From assembly GCF_017873395.1 (NCBI RefSeq), contig NZ_JAGGKC010000037.1, forward strand, positions 1 through 31,958: a DNA stretch of 31,958 nucleotides, written 5' to 3'. Source of the stretch: Youngiibacter multivorans. Lineage in GTDB: Bacteria; Bacillota; Clostridia; Clostridiales; Clostridiaceae. The position numbers were made by a program, and so were the translations under genes. The notes below the pieces were generated by a model, which saw only the letters and a program-made list of their open reading frames with translations, had not been told where the DNA came from and made no database searches. Positions 15,255 to 23,090 of the stretch are shown piece by piece. How positions within the stretch are numbered: position 1 is the stretch's first letter; each line of letters starts with the position of its first letter.

Positions 15255-17168
15255 ATGAGTACGTTAAATGGAAGGCAGTCAGATATGCTAAGGACTCTGG
15301 TCAAGAGCAATTATCCGATACCAATCGAATATTTTTCTGAGACATACTCCAAAAGCGAAAGGACAGTAAGGAACGATTTAAAAGCCCTGCGCTCTGCGCT
15401 GGAGGAAATCGGTGTCCAGATAAAGAACTCACAGAAGAGCGGCCTGTACATTCCTGCTTCACAGAAGGATACAGCGAGAAATCTGCTTAACTCAGTTAAG
15501 CAGGATACGGAGATACTTAACTGTCTGGAAACCGAATCTGGAAGGATAAAGAACCTGTTCCTATTCCTGATGCTCCAGAACAAGCCGATTAGCGCTGATG
15601 AGATTGCAGACAGGTTCTATATCAGCAGGTCAACCATATTGAGGAACATCCAGGAGCTGAACAGGATGATCGGCGACCATGCAATTGGTGTGACGTCCAT
15701 CGTATCCCAGGGGTTCTTGCTTCAGGGTGACGAGTACCGGATAAGGACATTCGCGGCAGAAATCCTGAAGGATGCTTTCAGCGGAAGCTTCATCAATGAG
15801 GACTGGTATGTGCTCCTGCCTGTTGTGCTAAGGGACCAGATTTCGCTTGATGAGATCACAACCATAAGTGCAGCAATCAAAAAGTTGAACCTTGTATATG
15901 ATGTATGGCTGTCAAACGAAGCTTTCCTTAGTCTCCTTGCTTACACAGTAATACGTAAGATCAGGCTTGCAAGTAATTGTCCCATGACCTTTTCGAGGAC
16001 GGAGATGAACGAAGGGGAATACTTCTGCGAAGTCAGGTTTATCAATGACCTTATCAAGGAGCTTGGTTCAGGAGGTTCAAACGAGGATGAAGTATCGTGC
16101 TACCTAAGCAGCCTGATAGGCAACGACATAATCATAAGGACCGATGGTGGCTCAGACAATGCCAATCTAAGCGATGTTATCAGCAGAATGATTGACGTTC
16201 TTGAAAGTGAATCATCGGTAAAGTATGACAGGAATGCACTTTATCTGGACTTGTACCATCACCTTCAGAGATACCTGAAGCATAAGGAGGAAATGACATC
16301 AGAAGACACAGATTCAGTCCTACTTCAGGTGAAAAGTGATTATCCGGAATTCTTTGCCAGTGCATCAAGGATGGCAGAAAAAATGGAAGGCATTTGCGGT
16401 ATACAGCTATCTGAGCAGGAAATACTATACATTGCCGTATACCTTGTGAAAAACCAGAATGAGCGAACGGATGCTCCAAAGAAAGTCCTGGTGGTCTGCG
16501 CAACTGGTAAGGGATTGTCGACACTTCTTTCTACCAGGATCAGGAAAGCCCTGCCAAGCATAGACATTGTAGGCTCGGTTTCAGTGTACCAGATAGAAAA
16601 CTTCAATTTCGGAAATGAAATTGACTTTATCGTAAGCACTGTACCACTAAGGATCACAGAGTATCCTGTTGTGAAGATATCATCAGTTCTAAGCCTTCAG
16701 GATATACAGAGGATTCAGGAGTTCCTCCACTACGGTAAGCTGATAGACAAGATACCCTTCAACTCTCACGAGATGGCAAGCTTCAGCAGTAAGGGAGAAG
16801 GGAATGGCAAGAAGCTTACCAAGCATAGTGAGGATATCAGGAAGAACATGGAAGAATCATCTTCGGTAATTAGCGACCTTATAATGACTCTTATGGAGTA
16901 CGTTACAAAGCTTCCTGTAGATTACTACATGGATCAGGACAGGATGTTGGGACTGATAATTCACCTGGTAATGGCAATCCCGAGGTGGTTTAGGGATGAA
17001 GGATATGATGATGACATACTGCCAGCTTACGAGAAACTAAAGGAAGAGCATCAGAAGGTATTCATGATAATGGAGAAGTACTTCGGGATCATTGAAAGAC
17101 AACTCTATGTGTCCTTGTCGATTTCAGAGAAATATGCATTCTACCTATATATTTTACGAGAGGACTAA
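15255..17168 (+). CDS. PRD-domain transcriptional regulator with EIIB-like domain (BglG/MtlR/LicR-type activator)
   Basis: This 637-residue regulator has an N-terminal HTH (about 4-60), a second Mga-like HTH (about 100-140), PTS regulation domains (about 190-290 and 300-400), an EIIB-like domain opening KVLVVCATGKG with Cys415 at the phosphocysteine position, and a C-terminal PRD-like segment with GLIIHLVMAIPR (His570). Such proteins sense PTS phosphorylation. Several usual PRD histidines look replaced: Tyr at about 230, and YIAVYL instead of YIALH near 393-398. ATG 15255 is chosen over TTG 15246 because AAGGGAG ends at 15244. It starts an operon, 3 bp before the next gene. No recognisable PTS permease is encoded nearby, which makes its phosphoryl donor an open question. 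Confidence 0.8.
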   Translation: MSTLNGRQSDMLRTLVKSNYPIPIEYFSETYSKSERTVRNDLKALRSALEEIGVQIKNSQKSGLYIPASQKDTARNLLNSVKQDTEILNCLETESGRIKNLFLFLMLQNKPISADEIADRFYISRSTILRNIQELNRMIGDHAIGVTSIVSQGFLLQGDEYRIRTFAAEILKDAFSGSFINEDWYVLLPVVLRDQISLDEITTISAAIKKLNLVYDVWLSNEAFLSLLAYTVIRKIRLASNCPMTFSRTEMNEGEYFCEVRFINDLIKELGSGGSNEDEVSCYLSSLIGNDIIIRTDGGSDNANLSDVISRMIDVLESESSVKYDRNALYLDLYHHLQRYLKHKEEMTSEDTDSVLLQVKSDYPEFFASASRMAEKMEGICGIQLSEQEILYIAVYLVKNQNERTDAPKKVLVVCATGKGLSTLLSTRIRKALPSIDIVGSVSVYQIENFNFGNEIDFIVSTVPLRITEYPVVKISSVLSLQDIQRIQEFLHYGKLIDKIPFNSHEMASFSSKGEGNGKKLTKHSEDIRKNMEESSSVISDLIMTLMEYVTKLPVDYYMDQDRMLGLIIHLVMAIPRWFRDEGYDDDILPAYEKLKEEHQKVFMIMEKYFGIIERQLYVSLSISEKYAFYLYILRED

Positions 17169-17171
17169 GCG

Positions 17172-17531
17172 ATGGATTCAATCGAAATAAACAATTTGGA
17201 ACAACACGTCAGGGATATCAGGAACTATATGTTGGAAGTGGAGGTAATCGAAAGGTTTCTTGAAGATAATCTGCTGGAGCTTAAGGAAGACCACAGGCTG
17301 CTTTTCTGGAACCACTTCATAACCTTGTTCAAAAGAATAGACCAGAATGAACAGAACAATCTGGATAAGGAAGAAACTTTCACTGCTGAGAAGGAAGCTG
17401 AGATGCTGACAGCAAAACTGCATGACAAACTTATGGAGGTAAGGAATTTCAAGACGACTGAGTTTGAAGAGTTTCTGGTGCTTGTGTATATGCAAATGCT
17501 AATCGACGAAAGGAGAAAAGAAAATGAGTAA
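17172..17531 (+). CDS. Small stand-alone PRD-domain protein (EF_0829/AHA_3910 type)
   Basis: This 119-residue protein matches a single PTS regulation domain: a helical bundle with FWNHFITLFKRI (His48 at the first conserved PRD His) and a later FEEFLVLVYMQM where a second His would be expected but is absent. Small PRD proteins of about 120 residues are part of a conserved gene set first noted in Enterococcus faecalis and Aeromonas hydrophila. There is no DNA-binding domain, so it may modulate the neighbouring regulator or receive phosphate. It overlaps the next gene by 8 bp. The family recall is from memory; the PRD reading is from the HFxxLxxRI motif. Confidence 0.7.
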   Translation: MDSIEINNLEQHVRDIRNYMLEVEVIERFLEDNLLELKEDHRLLFWNHFITLFKRIDQNEQNNLDKEETFTAEKEAEMLTAKLHDKLMEVRNFKTTEFEEFLVLVYMQMLIDERRKENE

Positions 17532-17886
17532 GCCATTGATAGTAATCGGACACAGACTGGGTAAAGGCCAGAATGTCGCTAAAGGTATAGAGAAGGCAGG
17601 CGGGGAAGCGTATGTCATTCCTGGAGTTGCTGCTGACATGAGGATTGGAGATGTAATGAAGGAAATGAACGCGGACCTTGGAATTTGCTTCTGCGGATCA
17701 GGAGGAGCTGGTGCGATTACAGCTAACACAAAATTCGGCTACAAGGCAACACATCACCTGAGGACTGTCGAGGCAGGGTTACAGGCTGTCAAGGAAGGCA
17801 ACAAGGTACTGGGTTTCGGCTTCATGGACACAGAGGAACTTGGCGAAAAAATAACCCTTAGATTCATCCAGATGCAGGGTAAATAA
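17524..17886 (+). CDS. Glycine-rich SFCGS-family protein (EF_0830 type)
   Basis: This 120-residue soluble protein carries LGICFCGSGGAGAITANTKFGYKATHHLRTV-type family sequence; the core FCGSGGAG is at residues 56-63 with Cys55 and Cys57. An N-terminal beta-strand/loop (PLIVIGHRLGKGQNVAKGIEKAGG) and alternating strands and helices give a Rossmann-like appearance. The function is unknown. A glycine-rich loop with an exposed Cys in a small alpha/beta protein, encoded among PRD and membrane proteins, is compatible with an EIIB-like phosphocarrier, but that is inference. The ATG at 17524 follows AAAGGAG inside the upstream gene. Confidence 0.75.
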   Translation: MSKPLIVIGHRLGKGQNVAKGIEKAGGEAYVIPGVAADMRIGDVMKEMNADLGICFCGSGGAGAITANTKFGYKATHHLRTVEAGLQAVKEGNKVLGFGFMDTEELGEKITLRFIQMQGK

Positions 17887-17891
17887 CAGAT

Positions 17892-18173
17892 ATGGAAAAT
17901 TGTCTGAAGGAATTGATAGAGGTCATTACAATCACTGGAAAAGGCACGACAAAAAAGGAAGCAGTCGAAAAAGCTTTCTCAAACCTTCAGAAAGAAGTGT
18001 TCAAGAAGGTGCCGGATCCCATCATACATATGGTTCCAAACAAGGTCTTCTTCAGGGATGTAAGGGAAACCGAGAAAGATGAAGCATTCATGTATGTATT
18101 CATGAAAAGAACAACAACAACCTTCGATGTAACAATAGATGTTGAAGTCACAATAAAATACATAGAATTATGA
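17892..18173 (+). CDS. DUF4312-family protein (EF_0831 type)
   Basis: A 93-residue protein with ITGKGTTKKEAVEKAFSNLQKEV near the N-terminus and a C-terminal beta region (TTTTFDVTIDVEVTIKYIEL). This fits the small DUF4312 family found only with the SFCGS, DUF4310 and DUF4311 proteins. It has no membrane segment or catalytic motif. It begins 5 bp after the SFCGS stop and ends 10 bp before the DUF4311 gene, so it is probably made in step with both. The role is unknown; it could be a cytoplasmic subunit of the presumed transporter. Confidence 0.7.
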   Translation: MENCLKELIEVITITGKGTTKKEAVEKAFSNLQKEVFKKVPDPIIHMVPNKVFFRDVRETEKDEAFMYVFMKRTTTTFDVTIDVEVTIKYIEL

Positions 18174-18183
18174 GGAGGAAATC

Positions 18184-18906
18184 ATGCTAGAAATCATCTT
18201 GAAGTCTATCGTAATCGGAGCACTCGGGGGAGCGGCAATAGCTGCGGGTGCTGCAAGGATGTTCCATGCTCCTAAGCTGCAGGGTATGGGTGCGTTCAGG
18301 ACACTTGGAGAAATGAATGCCTGCAATGGCGATCCGATTTCACACTTTTCATTCGGACTCGGCTTTCTGATCACATCTGCCGCTGCTGCACTAGGTACAG
18401 GAGCCCTTACTCAGGATGTACTTCACAGGGTAATTCCCAACTGGGCGGCAAGTATAGTGACCAGAGGCGGAAAGAAGGAAAACCTGCAGAATCCCGCCAA
18501 CATGCTGATTGCAGGAGCTTTCATCGGAATGATAGTATTCGTTCTTCTTAACACGGTATCGTCCCTTGTGCCTGTAAGCATAGCAACAGTAGCCAGGGCA
18601 ATTCTTACACCAGCTGCAAACAATATGATCAACCTTGTGATGCCTCTTCTGTTCCTGTGGGCAGCTCTTGATTCAGGAAAGACAACAGGATTGTGGTCGA
18701 TATCCCTTGCAGGTGTAATGATGCTGGTATCCGGCAACAGCCTTCCTGGAATAATATTCGGAATACTAATAGGAAATACCGCTGAAGAGAAGGGCTACAA
18801 GGCCAAGTCAACAAGGACTCTTATTGCGGTGGTAATAATAATGATACTGATGATAGCATACTTCAGGGGATTCCATACAAAGTTCCTTGCGATGTTCGGA
18901 ATATAA
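18184..18906 (+). CDS. DUF4311-family multispanning membrane protein (EF_0832 type)
   Basis: A 240-residue integral membrane protein with roughly six hydrophobic segments. The family-like signature is in the first half: GAARMFHAPKLQGMGAFRT, then LGEMNACNGDPISHFSFGLGF, and VLHRVIPNWAASIV. The conserved polar residues inside the membrane region (His, Glu, Asn, Asp) are what a solute channel would need. It is encoded directly before a second membrane protein. The perfect AGGAGG site supports the ATG at 18184. No characterised transporter family could be recognised, so a transport role is inference from topology and context. Confidence 0.75.
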   Translation: MLEIILKSIVIGALGGAAIAAGAARMFHAPKLQGMGAFRTLGEMNACNGDPISHFSFGLGFLITSAAAALGTGALTQDVLHRVIPNWAASIVTRGGKKENLQNPANMLIAGAFIGMIVFVLLNTVSSLVPVSIATVARAILTPAANNMINLVMPLLFLWAALDSGKTTGLWSISLAGVMMLVSGNSLPGIIFGILIGNTAEEKGYKAKSTRTLIAVVIIMILMIAYFRGFHTKFLAMFGI

Positions 18907-18919
18907 CGGGGGTGACGAA

Positions 18920-19582
18920 ATGAGAGAAAAACTTGAAACTCTTCTGATGAAAGACAACATGTTCATAATCCTGATTGCAATGGCTTCAGCAGCCATATTC
19001 GGGTCGACCTCGCTCTACCTGACAAGCGGAACAGGAATCACAAACGAAATTGCAATAGCTGAAATGCTCAAGGCAGGAATGACCTCAGGAGACTATACTG
19101 CAGCTGCTTCATTCGCTTCAGCGTTCCTTATCGCGAGAATACTTGAAGGTCCGCTTGTAGGTATACTTGACATCGGTGGATCACTTATGACGGGAGTGGG
19201 AGTAGGAGTGCCTGCACTGATTCTGTCATTCGGTTGGAGCTTTCTTGTCTACAACTTCGGTCTTGCACTTATTACCGGATTCGGTGTCGGAGCAGCCATA
19301 GGTATAGCAATTATCGCAATAAGAAAGCTTTCACCAAGCGACACTCCAATGGGTGCTGTTTCAATCATGATGGGAGCTGGAAACAAGACTGGAGAAGCTC
19401 TGGGACCACTTGTTCTCATAAGTGCCATAGGCTACAGCATCCCATGCGGATTGGGAGCGACAGTTGGAGCAGCGATATTCTACAAGTTCCACAAGCCAAT
19501 AGTCGGTGGAGCTATTCTAGGCTCGATGGCTGCAGCTGTGATACTCATGGCAATGGGTATTAACCCAGTAGTGGCAAAATAA
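18920..19582 (+). CDS. DUF4310-family multispanning membrane protein (EF_0833 type)
   Basis: A 220-residue integral membrane protein with about six hydrophobic segments and the family-like runs SGTGITNEIAIAEMLKAG, EGPLVGILDIGGSLMTGVG and MMGAGNKTGEALGPLV. Glycine-rich helices with embedded Glu, Asp, Asn and Lys suggest a substrate path. ATG 18920 follows GGGGGTGAC; an in-frame ATG at 18887 lies inside the previous gene and is rejected. It ends one base before the amidohydrolase gene. Together with DUF4311 it probably makes a two-component membrane complex. Function not established. Confidence 0.75.
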   Translation: MREKLETLLMKDNMFIILIAMASAAIFGSTSLYLTSGTGITNEIAIAEMLKAGMTSGDYTAAASFASAFLIARILEGPLVGILDIGGSLMTGVGVGVPALILSFGWSFLVYNFGLALITGFGVGAAIGIAIIAIRKLSPSDTPMGAVSIMMGAGNKTGEALGPLVLISAIGYSIPCGLGATVGAAIFYKFHKPIVGGAILGSMAAAVILMAMGINPVVAK

Positions 19583-19583
19583 G

Positions 19584-20717
19584 ATGAAGACGTTACTTAA
19601 GAATGGAGTACTTGTTGATAAAACAAGTACTCTGAACCATAAGACTGTATCAGTACTCATCGAGGATGGAAGAATATCTGAGGTTTCAGAAGACATAAGC
19701 GAAGCTGGTTATTCGGTCATTGACCTGAACGGAGCCTTCGTATCAGCAGGCTGGATTGACATGCACGTACACTGCTTCAATGAAGCCTGGGACGAAGGCA
19801 TATCGCCAGACAGGGTGGGTGTTGAAAGCGGAGTAACAATGCTTGTAGATGCAGGCAGCAGTGGTGCTGACAATGTTGAGGAATTCTTTGAAAAGTCTGC
19901 GACACATAAGACGAAGATACGTGCCATGCTTAACATATCAAGGCTCGGGCTTACTACGCTGCATGAGCTAAGGAAAATTGAAGATATTGATGTTGAAAGA
20001 GCCATAGGAATGGCTGAGGCATATCCTGATTTCATTGTAGGCTTCAAGCTCAGGGCTAGCGCTAGCGTAATGGGTGATGACTTTGATAATCCCTTCCTGC
20101 TGGCCAGAAAGATCCAAACGAAAGTCAAAAAACCACTAATGGTCCATGTAGGGAATTTTCCACCCAGCCTGGATGATGTGCTTGGCTATCTGGAGAAGGG
20201 TGACATTGTCACCCACTGCTACAATGGAAAGCCTAACGGTATTATTTCAGACGGACTTATTAGGGAAAGCGTGCTGAAGGCACGTGAGCGAGGTGTCCTG
20301 TTTGATGTTGGCCACGGTACCTCGAGCTACAGCCATTCTGTTGCAAGAAATTCCAAAGCTCTGGGATTTTATCCTGATACGGCAGGCACCGACATATACA
20401 GGAAAAATGTGGGAGGACCGGTGTACAGCCTGGCGCATACCATGAGCAAGCTAATGAGCCTTGGGTACACTATGGATGAATGCATAGCCATGAACACAGT
20501 GAATGCCGCAAGCGCCCTAAGATTGGACAGTTACGGTAGTGTTAAGCCAGGTAAGGTGGCTGACCTAAGTGTCTTCAGAAAAATCGTGCGGGAATCAATA
20601 ATCCTGGACAGTGAAGGCGAAGAGATCAATCTGAATGAGCAGATTGTTCCAGTGGCTGTGGTTATCGATGGTGAATGGAAGGAGACAATTTATGGAAATG
20701 AAGAACATATACACTGA
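19584..20717 (+). CDS. Amidohydrolase-superfamily metallo-deacetylase (EF_0837 type)
   Basis: This 377-residue TIM-barrel amidohydrolase has the metal-binding set: HxH in DMHVHCF (His61, His63), a candidate carboxylated Lys155 in FKLRAS, His188 in MVHVGNF, His211 in THCYNG and Asp270 in AGTDIYR. The opening (KNGVLVDKTSTLNHKTVSVLIEDGRI) is the dihydroorotase/deacetylase beta-sandwich. In this gene setting it most likely removes an N-acyl group from an amino-sugar acid (or its phosphate) before the ammonia-lyase acts. It starts one base after the DUF4310 stop with a weak ribosome binding site, implying coupling, and overlaps the next gene by 26 bp. The exact substrate is unknown. Confidence 0.8.
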   Translation: MKTLLKNGVLVDKTSTLNHKTVSVLIEDGRISEVSEDISEAGYSVIDLNGAFVSAGWIDMHVHCFNEAWDEGISPDRVGVESGVTMLVDAGSSGADNVEEFFEKSATHKTKIRAMLNISRLGLTTLHELRKIEDIDVERAIGMAEAYPDFIVGFKLRASASVMGDDFDNPFLLARKIQTKVKKPLMVHVGNFPPSLDDVLGYLEKGDIVTHCYNGKPNGIISDGLIRESVLKARERGVLFDVGHGTSSYSHSVARNSKALGFYPDTAGTDIYRKNVGGPVYSLAHTMSKLMSLGYTMDECIAMNTVNAASALRLDSYGSVKPGKVADLSVFRKIVRESIILDSEGEEINLNEQIVPVAVVIDGEWKETIYGNEEHIH

Positions 20718-21825
20718 ACAGGGCCTTAAGGGTGTCATCAACGCTTCTGGTAGAATGACAAAGCTTGGAGTATCGACTATAAGTGATGAGGTTGCTGATG
20801 TCCTGGTAGATGCTGCCCAGAATTATGTCGTAATCGACGATCTTCTGGAATGGGCCGGGAAGAAGGTAGGACCTCTAGTGGGATGTGAAGATGCCTGCAT
20901 CACTTCAAGCGCCTCAGCTGGAATTGCATTGTCAGTTGCATCCCTAATATGTAAGGATAATATCCAGAAAGTCGAGCACTTCTTCGATACAGTAAAAAAG
21001 GACAGCAAGAGGCAGGTTATACTTCTAAGAGGACACAACATCAATTTTGGGGCACCTTTATCGACAATGCTTGAGCTTGGTGGTGCTGAGATTGTAGAAG
21101 TAGGCTATTCGAACAAATCAACTCTTGGAGACATAAGGGATGCAGTTAGTGATAAAACCCTTGCCATAGTCTTCGTAAAAAGCCATCACTGCGTACAGAA
21201 GAATATGGTAGGTATTGAGGAAACGATAAGACTTGCCAATGAACTTGAAGTGCCGTGCATAGTTGATGCGTCAGCAGAAGAGGACCTTTCTGCATATATA
21301 AAAATGGGGGCAGACTTCGTATGCTATAGTGGAGCCAAAGCCATAAGCGGCCCTACATCAGGCTTTGTAGCCTGCAAAACAGAAGAATATGCAAAAAACA
21401 TGAGACTTCAGTACAGTGGGATAGGAAGAGCCATGAAGGTCGGAAAAGAAAACATAATGGGTCTCGTCAAAGCAATAGAAATTTACCAGACCAAGCCGCA
21501 TACCAGCATGGTAGGGACTGATGACCTTAAGGAATTTATGGCTGAAGTTAATGCAATTGAAGGACTCAGGTGCTCCATAATACAGGATGAGGCTGGAAGG
21601 CAGATATTCAGGGCAAAGGTTGATTTCGATGAGCCCAAGTATGGATTGAGTGCTAAGCTGGCGGCAAAAGCCCTCTCGACACGAAATCCCTCAATATTCA
21701 CAAGAGACCATCAGGCGAACATCGGGTCACTTGCAATAGATCCACGCCCATTGAATTCAAAGGACGAGCTTTTTGAAATATTGAATGCGCTGAAACAGCT
21801 AAAGGGAGATAAGAAGATTGGATAG
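20692..21825 (+). CDS. dgaE: DgaE-like PLP-dependent ammonia-lyase (D-glucosaminate-6-phosphate type)
   Basis: This 377-residue fold-type I PLP enzyme of the SelA-like branch resembles DgaE, which converts D-glucosaminate-6-phosphate to 2-keto-3-deoxygluconate-6-phosphate and ammonia. Visible features are GVINASGRMTKLGVS near the start, CITSSASAGIALSVA (cofactor phosphate site), Asp192 in IVDASAEED, and the Schiff-base Lys216 in YSGAKAISGP. ATG 20692 is chosen because AAGGAG lies 7 bp upstream; an ATG at 20698 is possible, and the in-frame codon at 20635 adds an unrelated N-terminus. It overlaps its neighbours by 26 bp and 8 bp. The natural partner is the aldolase encoded next. Confidence 0.8.
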   Translation: MEMKNIYTEQGLKGVINASGRMTKLGVSTISDEVADVLVDAAQNYVVIDDLLEWAGKKVGPLVGCEDACITSSASAGIALSVASLICKDNIQKVEHFFDTVKKDSKRQVILLRGHNINFGAPLSTMLELGGAEIVEVGYSNKSTLGDIRDAVSDKTLAIVFVKSHHCVQKNMVGIEETIRLANELEVPCIVDASAEEDLSAYIKMGADFVCYSGAKAISGPTSGFVACKTEEYAKNMRLQYSGIGRAMKVGKENIMGLVKAIEIYQTKPHTSMVGTDDLKEFMAEVNAIEGLRCSIIQDEAGRQIFRAKVDFDEPKYGLSAKLAAKALSTRNPSIFTRDHQANIGSLAIDPRPLNSKDELFEILNALKQLKGDKKIG

Positions 21826-22555
21826 ACTTGATTTTTACAAAGGAAGAATATGCCTTAACGTGCTTGGAAACAACCTAAAGAATGCAGAGGAAATAGTTGA
21901 AGCGGCAGAAGGCCATGTGGTTGTTGGTGTTTTATCCGCAAATTATCCTGATACAACTTCCGCAATCGAGAAAATGAAAAAATACCAGGAAGTAACCAAG
22001 GATAGACTTTCTGTCGGACTTGGAGCAGGAAATCCTAACCAGTGTTACATGGTGTCTGATATATCATCAGTCATAAAGCCAGCCCATATAAACCAGGTGT
22101 TCAGTGCTGTGGGCATGACGAGAGCGGCACTTGATGGGAGCAGCAACTGGATCAATTCACTGGTCTCACCAACGGGAATGCCTGGTATGGTCAATATATC
22201 GACTGGCCCGCTAAGCTCGAAGGAAGATAAGGCTATCATACCTGTGAGAACTGCGATAGCGATGATCAAGGAAATGGGTGGAAACTCCATCAAATACTTT
22301 CCAATGGGAGGGCTAAAGACCGCAGACGAGTTTAGGGTGGTCGCCAGAGAATGCGCTGGAGCAGGGTTTGCACTGGAGCCTACAGGCGGAATAGACATGG
22401 ACAACTTCAGGGAGATACTCAAGATTGCCATTGAAGAAGGTGTTGAGAAGATAATTCCACATGTATACTCCTCGATAATCGACAAAACCACAGGAGATAC
22501 TAAAGTGGAGGATGTCAGGAAACTTCTTTCAATCATAAAGGAACTAATTGAATAA
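21818..22555 (+). CDS. dgaF: DgaF-like KDGP aldolase
   Basis: This 245-residue TIM-barrel class I aldolase belongs to the KDGP/DgaF family, which splits 2-keto-3-deoxygluconate-6-phosphate into pyruvate and glyceraldehyde-3-phosphate. Family marks are LNVLGNN, VGLGAGNPNQ, SPTGMPGMVNISTGP and NSIKYFPMGGL, in which Lys159 is the expected Schiff-base residue, and FALEPTGGID. It begins with TTG 21818 behind AAGGGAG and overlaps dgaE by 8 bp. It is the last gene of the operon; a terminator follows. It is distinct from Eda, being longer and paired with DgaE. Confidence 0.8.
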   Translation: MDRLDFYKGRICLNVLGNNLKNAEEIVEAAEGHVVVGVLSANYPDTTSAIEKMKKYQEVTKDRLSVGLGAGNPNQCYMVSDISSVIKPAHINQVFSAVGMTRAALDGSSNWINSLVSPTGMPGMVNISTGPLSSKEDKAIIPVRTAIAMIKEMGGNSIKYFPMGGLKTADEFRVVARECAGAGFALEPTGGIDMDNFREILKIAIEEGVEKIIPHVYSSIIDKTTGDTKVEDVRKLLSIIKELIE

Positions 22556-22582
22556 ATGATGAAATATCAAATATAAATATTG

Positions 22583-22635
22583 ATCCGCTGTATTGTTTTC
22601 ACATATTTGTGAACTAACAAATAAAGCGGATTTTT
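22583..22635 (+). terminator. Terminator after the dgaF gene
   Basis: ATCCGCT (22583-22589) pairs with AGCGGAT (22625-22631), with an inner dyad TTCACA/TGTGAA (22597-22612); TTTT follows. Confidence 0.75.
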
Positions 22636-23090
22636 ACTGTTCAAAATAAGTTTCCAAGCAAATCACTGTTGAAATCCTGTTTCCACATTTTTTATTCATT
22701 CTAAGCTCGAAGTTCCATAGTTGTGCCTGAAGTCTTGGATTTGTATAAGGCTATCAAGGGTTACCTGTCAGTAACTTGTTTGATTTACAGGTTAGAGAAA
22801 GAATAGGGTACATAGGAAAGACCCTTCCCTGAATTCCGACTGCTAAGCTGAATCAAAGAAGGTATCATAAACAATTGTCATGGCTACTTTTGTGATTAGT
22901 ACGAAAATGACGGAAATGCAGCAAGATACACCTAATGTCGCTTAAAATACCGGTGCCTTATAAGAGACTTTACTAGTTGAGCATAGAGATAGAAGTCACA
23001 GGTGCAGGAACTGGTAACATTTATGGCGAAATATCGTAAATGTGAAGCGTGAATTTATGGTTGATAACCATTGAGTGAACAATCAATTCT
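22636..23090. other. Long intergenic stretch, no gene recognised
   Basis: About 455 bp between the dgaF terminator and the end of the minus-strand gene. All frames carry frequent stops on both strands. I see no RNA gene, repeat array or transposase motif. It may contain decayed coding sequence, but nothing identifiable. Confidence 0.4.

Noticed and set aside
22045..22536. 163-codon reverse-strand frame inside dgaF
   Set aside because: Same reason: a shadow of the aldolase gene, with a low-complexity Ser/Ile/Pro-rich translation.
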